From CBFGRU01 sp965651255 (lineage in GTDB: Bacteria; Planctomycetota; Phycisphaerae; Phycisphaerales; SM1A02): 8,005 nt of DNA. The translations under genes and the position numbers were made by a program. Positions 5,187-8,005 of this stretch are shown one piece after another (within the stretch, counting starts at the first letter, position 1; the number at the start of each line of letters is the position of its first letter). The notes beneath the pieces were generated by a model. That model was not told where the DNA came from. It was given only the letters and a program-made list of their open reading frames with translations, and made no database searches. The stretch lies in contig CBFGRU010000140.1 in NCBI GenBank assembly GCA_965651255.1, positions 1-8,005 of the forward strand. Reading direction: 5' to 3'.

Positions 5187-7751
5187 TCAATCGGTGAGAA
5201 TACCGTCGCTGTTCTCGACGAGATACTCCCGCGTCAGTTCCGGCTGCATGGTGGAGGGGTTGACGCTGAGGGTCATGCCCCATTTGACGAGCTCCACCGC
5301 CCGCTCGTGGGTGAGCTGATCGCCGCGCAGATGCGCCCAGATTTCCCGGGTGGGAATCAGGTAGTCAGCCATGTAATGCGGCATCGGCAGGTGTTCCGCC
5401 TGCACCCACACGGGGGTTTGCAGATGAAGCACGTCATAACAAGCAGGTTCCGCGACGAAGTGCGCATTCGGAGCGATCGCGCGCAGTTCCTCCAGCCACG
5501 GCAACGCTTTCCACGGCGGCATACGACGGAAGAAGTCAAGGCCGACTCCGTCGAACCCGCGCTGCGCTGCAAGGATCATTTCCTGGCGCATCAGGTTGGC
5601 GTGAGTCGGGTCGGACGGCTCGAACTCTTCGAGCACATCATCATCCCACTTGTCCGCAACCTGGGCGGATCGACCCCACCAGGCCGTGACCTCGACTCCT
5701 GCATCGCGGATGCGATTCAGCTCGTGCGCGGTGTCCTTCATGGCGGTTGGCCAGGCGCTCATGAACTGCGGAGGCATGTTGTTGTCCGGGTGATGACGAT
5801 ACGTTCCCGACGGCGTCACCAGCGTGATGCGCTGGAAGTCCGACCGTTCGAGAAGGTCGAGGATGACGTCAACTTCATCCTTCCAGCCGTTCTGATCCGG
5901 ACGAATCCACGGCCTGAAACCGCGCGGATTATCCGCGGTGTTCCATTCCGAAAGTGATACCGCGTATCGATACACCGGTCGCAGGTCCTGCTCGTAGCGC
6001 GGCGTCTGGCCGTACATCGACCAGAAGTAGTCGCGATAGGGGCGCAGCGTATGAATCCAGTCGTTCTTCAGGCCGTACCGCACGGTGACGGTGTAACTGC
6101 GCTGCGCGCCGGCGGGCATCTCACCTTCAAGAGTGAAGATCGCCACCCAGTCGCTCTGGTTTGCCGGCCGGAAAAAGCGGGTGCGGATCTGGTGCTGATA
6201 CTCCATCATCGGGTAAAGAAGCGAAATGCCCATTGCGAGCTGGCTGTTTCGCGCGATCATGACCGGTGAATACAACACCCGCGGGTATTGCCGCGACGGT
6301 GCATACACCGCGTCGGTTCCCGCAGCGGAGAGGCCGATGAACGTGTTGCCGAAGTGATGTTCAAGATACTCGATCTCACTACCCAGCATATTTCCCGTGA
6401 GCATGAGATCAGGCAGCGTGTGCGCCTGATTCGTCGGATTGCTGATGGTGTAGGTGATGTCGAACCCGCCATCCTTTGGAATGATGTTTGATACAACCAG
6501 CAACTGACCGGCATTCCGGTGAAGGACATGACCGGTTGCGCTGCGCAGTGTGCCGAGTTGGCTGTGCGCCACCGTGAACGTGTGATCAGTCCCCGTCACG
6601 TTCAGCGCGCCGATCGACTGCGGCACATTGAATGTGCGCGACCAGGCGGTGCTGGAGACCACGTTGTTGTTTCCGCTGCCACCATTCTGGCTGCTGCCCG
6701 ATCCCGTCGTACCGCCTCCGCTTAAGCCGGTGTTGCTGCCGACGGTATTGCGCGAGGCGTAGTCTGCCTTCGTCGAATCGACACCGTCCGCGTTCGTCCC
6801 TGACTTGAGCGACGGTGCCGCGGTCGATTGTCCGCCACCGCCACCGCCACCACCGGACTTGGAGCCCGAACCCCCGGAACCTCCCGAACCCCCGGAACCT
6901 CCGGAGCTCCCGGTCCCTGCCGATGCACCGGCCGCTGAACCCGATGGCTGCGGAGTCGTTCCGGCGCCCGCTTCTGAAGTGGCGCTCTCAGCTTCGGTGG
7001 CGGAGTCGGCTGCCTTCACTCCCACGGGAAGCGAGACGGCCTCATCATGGTTCGACTGACCTGGCATCCAGAGACGCCACGCGCCATTCGTTCGAAAAAC
7101 GATCGGCCGTCCGTCGGCCAGTCGTGCGGCCTCGCTCAGACTCCGTCTGATCGTGCGCGATTCTTCCAGCGAGGGATTCGAGAGAATCATCTGCCGCGGT
7201 GACACGAAAACATCGAGTTGATCAATGACGCGCTGATACCGACTGTTCAACAGTGTCAGAGACATGTTCTTTGATCGCGCATGCTCATTCGGCAACCCAT
7301 ACACACCAATTCGCGCCCGCGGCGCAGACCGCTGGGCGCGTTGGATGATCTCATCGAGCATTCCCGCCATGTAGAGCGCGTACTTGCTGTCGGCCTGATT
7401 GCTGAATCGCCGGGTAAACTCGCTGCGCTGCTTGGCAGGAAGATCCGCAAGTTGCAGCGGCGCGCCCTTCATCCGAATCGTGATGAACCGATTCGGCTGG
7501 GTCTTGGCCTTCGCTGCAATCTGTGCAGCCATCTGCTCAACCGCGGCCTTCCGATCCGCATTGCGCGATGACTTGGTGATCATCGACGCATCGATCGAGA
7601 GATTGACGAACACGGGTGCGTTGGTCGTTCGCACATCATCTGCTTCGGCGCGCCATGCAAACATCATCGAGCAGAGCGCCGCCAGCATCAAGACCTTCAG
7701 CCATCGCGCCCGGCGATCGTGTGCGGTGGATTGAACGTTCCTGTGAGCCAT
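5187..7751 (-). CDS. Secreted multidomain protein with Gly/Ser linker and C-terminal TIM-barrel-like glycoside hydrolase candidate
   Basis: From the ATG at 7751 this is an 854-residue exported protein. It has a long basic n-region, a hydrophobic core (VLMLAALCSMMFA) and a probable cut after AEA, near residue 37. Residues 45-232 alternate predicted strands and helices (PVFVNLSID, FITIRMKG, RIGVYGLPNE, VFVSPRQMI, PIVFRTNGAW), like part of a (beta/alpha) barrel, but show no obvious catalytic acid pair. Residues 248-366 are a low-complexity Gly/Ser/Thr/Ala linker. Residues 367-562 look like a beta-sandwich. Residues 595-854 resemble a glycoside hydrolase barrel: ITLVTPSGTYRHH, VEVTAWWGR, FDGVGLDFFRR (Asp734 and Asp739) and HFVAEPACYD (Glu768, Asp773) are plausible strand ends with active-site acids. 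The substrate is unknown; the neighbourhood suggests the locally made polysaccharide. I do not recognise a named family, so hydrolase activity is inferred. The frame stays open upstream to 7985, but that extension lacks a ribosome site and would bury the signal peptide. Confidence 0.7.
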   Translation of the reverse strand: MAHRNVQSTAHDRRARWLKVLMLAALCSMMFAWRAEADDVRTTNAPVFVNLSIDASMITKSSRNADRKAAVEQMAAQIAAKAKTQPNRFITIRMKGAPLQLADLPAKQRSEFTRRFSNQADSKYALYMAGMLDEIIQRAQRSAPRARIGVYGLPNEHARSKNMSLTLLNSRYQRVIDQLDVFVSPRQMILSNPSLEESRTIRRSLSEAARLADGRPIVFRTNGAWRLWMPGQSNHDEAVSLPVGVKAADSATEAESATSEAGAGTTPQPSGSAAGASAGTGSSGGSGGSGGSGGSGSKSGGGGGGGGQSTAAPSLKSGTNADGVDSTKADYASRNTVGSNTGLSGGGTTGSGSSQNGGSGNNNVVSSTAWSRTFNVPQSIGALNVTGTDHTFTVAHSQLGTLRSATGHVLHRNAGQLLVVSNIIPKDGGFDITYTISNPTNQAHTLPDLMLTGNMLGSEIEYLEHHFGNTFIGLSAAGTDAVYAPSRQYPRVLYSPVMIARNSQLAMGISLLYPMMEYQHQIRTRFFRPANQSDWVAIFTLEGEMPAGAQRSYTVTVRYGLKNDWIHTLRPYRDYFWSMYGQTPRYEQDLRPVYRYAVSLSEWNTADNPRGFRPWIRPDQNGWKDEVDVILDLLERSDFQRITLVTPSGTYRHHPDNNMPPQFMSAWPTAMKDTAHELNRIRDAGVEVTAWWGRSAQVADKWDDDVLEEFEPSDPTHANLMRQEMILAAQRGFDGVGLDFFRRMPPWKALPWLEELRAIAPNAHFVAEPACYDVLHLQTPVWVQAEHLPMPHYMADYLIPTREIWAHLRGDQLTHERAVELVKWGMTLSVNPSTMQPELTREYLVENSDGILTD
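6654..7010 (-). other. Low-complexity Gly/Ser linker coding segment
   Basis: This part of the large secreted gene encodes residues of about 248-366, dominated by Gly, Ser, Thr and Ala with repeated GSGGSG units and a run of eight glycines. It separates the N-terminal alpha/beta module from the beta-sandwich and barrel. Such linkers usually act as flexible tethers between independently folded modules of secreted carbohydrate-active proteins. No cysteine and few hydrophobic residues occur in it. Confidence 0.8.
6832..6900 (-). repeat. Short tandem repeats within the Gly/Ser linker
   Basis: Read on the plus strand, CCGCCA is repeated three times at 6832-6849 (poly-Gly on the coding strand). An 18-base unit, CCCGAACCCCCGGAACCT, is then perfectly duplicated at 6865-6882 and 6883-6900 (encoding Gly-Ser-Gly repeats). 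Both repeat periods are multiples of three, so copy-number change would alter linker length without breaking the frame. Confidence 0.85.
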
Positions 7752-7757
7752 AACAAA

Positions 7758-7762
7758 CCTCC
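7758..7762 (-). promoter_or_regulatory. Ribosome binding site that fixes the start of the large secreted protein
   Basis: GGAGG on the minus strand (CCTCC at 7758-7762) lies 6 bases before the ATG at 7751-7749. It decides in favour of this start over in-frame upstream codons as far as 7985. The start so chosen gives a proper export signal. Confidence 0.8.
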
Positions 7763-7763
7763 G

Positions 7764-7797
7764 ATTTCGCGCGGCAGCCGTGGCCGTGCCGCGAAAT
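7764..7797 (-). promoter_or_regulatory. 5'-leader hairpin next to the ribosome binding site
   Basis: ATTTCGC (7764-7770) pairs with GCGAAAT (7791-7797), and GGCA (7773-7776) with TGCC (7787-7790). This gives an 11-bp stem with a two-base bulge and a 10-base loop. In the minus-strand transcript the 3' arm ends one base before the GGAGG site. It could affect translation or mRNA stability; a competing pairing of the inner GC-rich part is also possible. No match to a known riboswitch class is apparent. Confidence 0.5.
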
Positions 7798-8005
7798 GAG
7801 CGGGCGTGAAGTTCCGTTGGTGAAGGTAACTTTGGTAAGGGGGACAACGAAGCGAAGAGAGTCGAATCAGACCGTTCTCGGACGTCCTTCGCTGGCGTCG
7901 ATGGAACAGAGAGCGCGATCCGCGCAGTTTCGCACTCGGCGGCGAATGAAAACGGCTGGCCGCGTGGCGGCCTCGTGGAACGCAAAACGAGTAAGGTTCA
8001 GTGTG
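7798..8005. other. Upstream region of the large secreted gene, with a possible minus-strand terminator hairpin
   Basis: No supported gene lies in these 208 bases. GGCCGC (7958-7963) and GCGGCC (7967-7972) form a 6-bp stem with a 3-base loop. In the minus-strand direction this is followed, after AGCCG, by TTTT, so it may be a weak terminator of a minus-strand gene further right. A TGA at 8000-7998 on that strand could be such a gene's stop, but the window ends too soon to tell. The promoter of the large secreted gene should be here, yet I find no convincing -35/-10 pair. Confidence 0.35.

Noticed and set aside
6832..6905. Clustered short repeats considered as a CRISPR-like array
   Set aside because: Units are 6 and 18 bases, directly adjacent without spacers, in frame and inside a coding sequence.
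6805..7059. A plus-strand open frame encoding Pro/Glu-rich repeats
   Set aside because: It is the reverse strand of the Gly/Ser linker; its repeats are explained by the linker codons.
7752..7985. A 78-codon N-terminal extension of the large secreted protein
   Set aside because: It lacks a ribosome site at its ATG and would place the signal peptide inside the protein. The 7751 start has GGAGG 6 bases upstream and an immediate export signal.

Overview
The window holds four complete protein-coding genes, all pointing to the making or processing of a surface or secreted polysaccharide. No tRNA, rRNA, CRISPR array, insertion sequence or phage gene is visible. The DNA is GC-rich and the genes are well spaced. 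The secreted proteins combine carbohydrate-active-looking domains with beta-rich modules and a long Gly/Ser linker. This suits a Gram-negative-type bacterium with an O-antigen/exopolysaccharide (Wzx/Wzy-like) system; Planctomycetota (Phycisphaerae-like) is my best guess, from style alone and without a marker gene.

Layout. Positions 1-86 lie downstream of the first gene and may contain the GTG start of another minus-strand gene. Positions 87-1727 (minus) encode a polytopic lipid-linked oligosaccharide flippase of the MATE/MVF (Wzx-like) type. A 196-base divergent intergenic region separates it from 1924-3342 (plus), a polytopic membrane protein with hallmarks of O-antigen/oligosaccharide repeat-unit polymerases. 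After a gap of about 160 bases, which holds a possible 12-codon leader ORF, 3502-5091 (plus) encodes a secreted SGNH/GDSL-type esterase with extra beta-rich regions. A 95-base convergent gap contains a perfect 9-bp GC-rich hairpin. Finally 5187-7751 (minus) encodes a secreted 854-residue multidomain protein with an alpha/beta N-terminal module, a low-complexity Gly/Ser linker, a beta-sandwich and a C-terminal TIM-barrel-like glycoside hydrolase candidate. Its 5' leader carries a strong hairpin touching the ribosome binding site.

How the parts may work together (inference). The flippase would move lipid-linked repeat units across the inner membrane and the polymerase would join them on the periplasmic side. 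The SGNH protein could remove or transfer acyl (for example acetyl) groups, and the large secreted protein could bind or cut the glycan. No glycosyltransferase or polysaccharide export gene lies in the window, so it looks like part of a larger locus. The first two genes are the firmest in role. Substrates for the last two cannot be read from sequence.

Two start codons were moved inward from the longest reading frames, the SGNH gene to 3502 and the large secreted gene to 7751. In both cases a strong Shine-Dalgarno site and a signal peptide coincide there.
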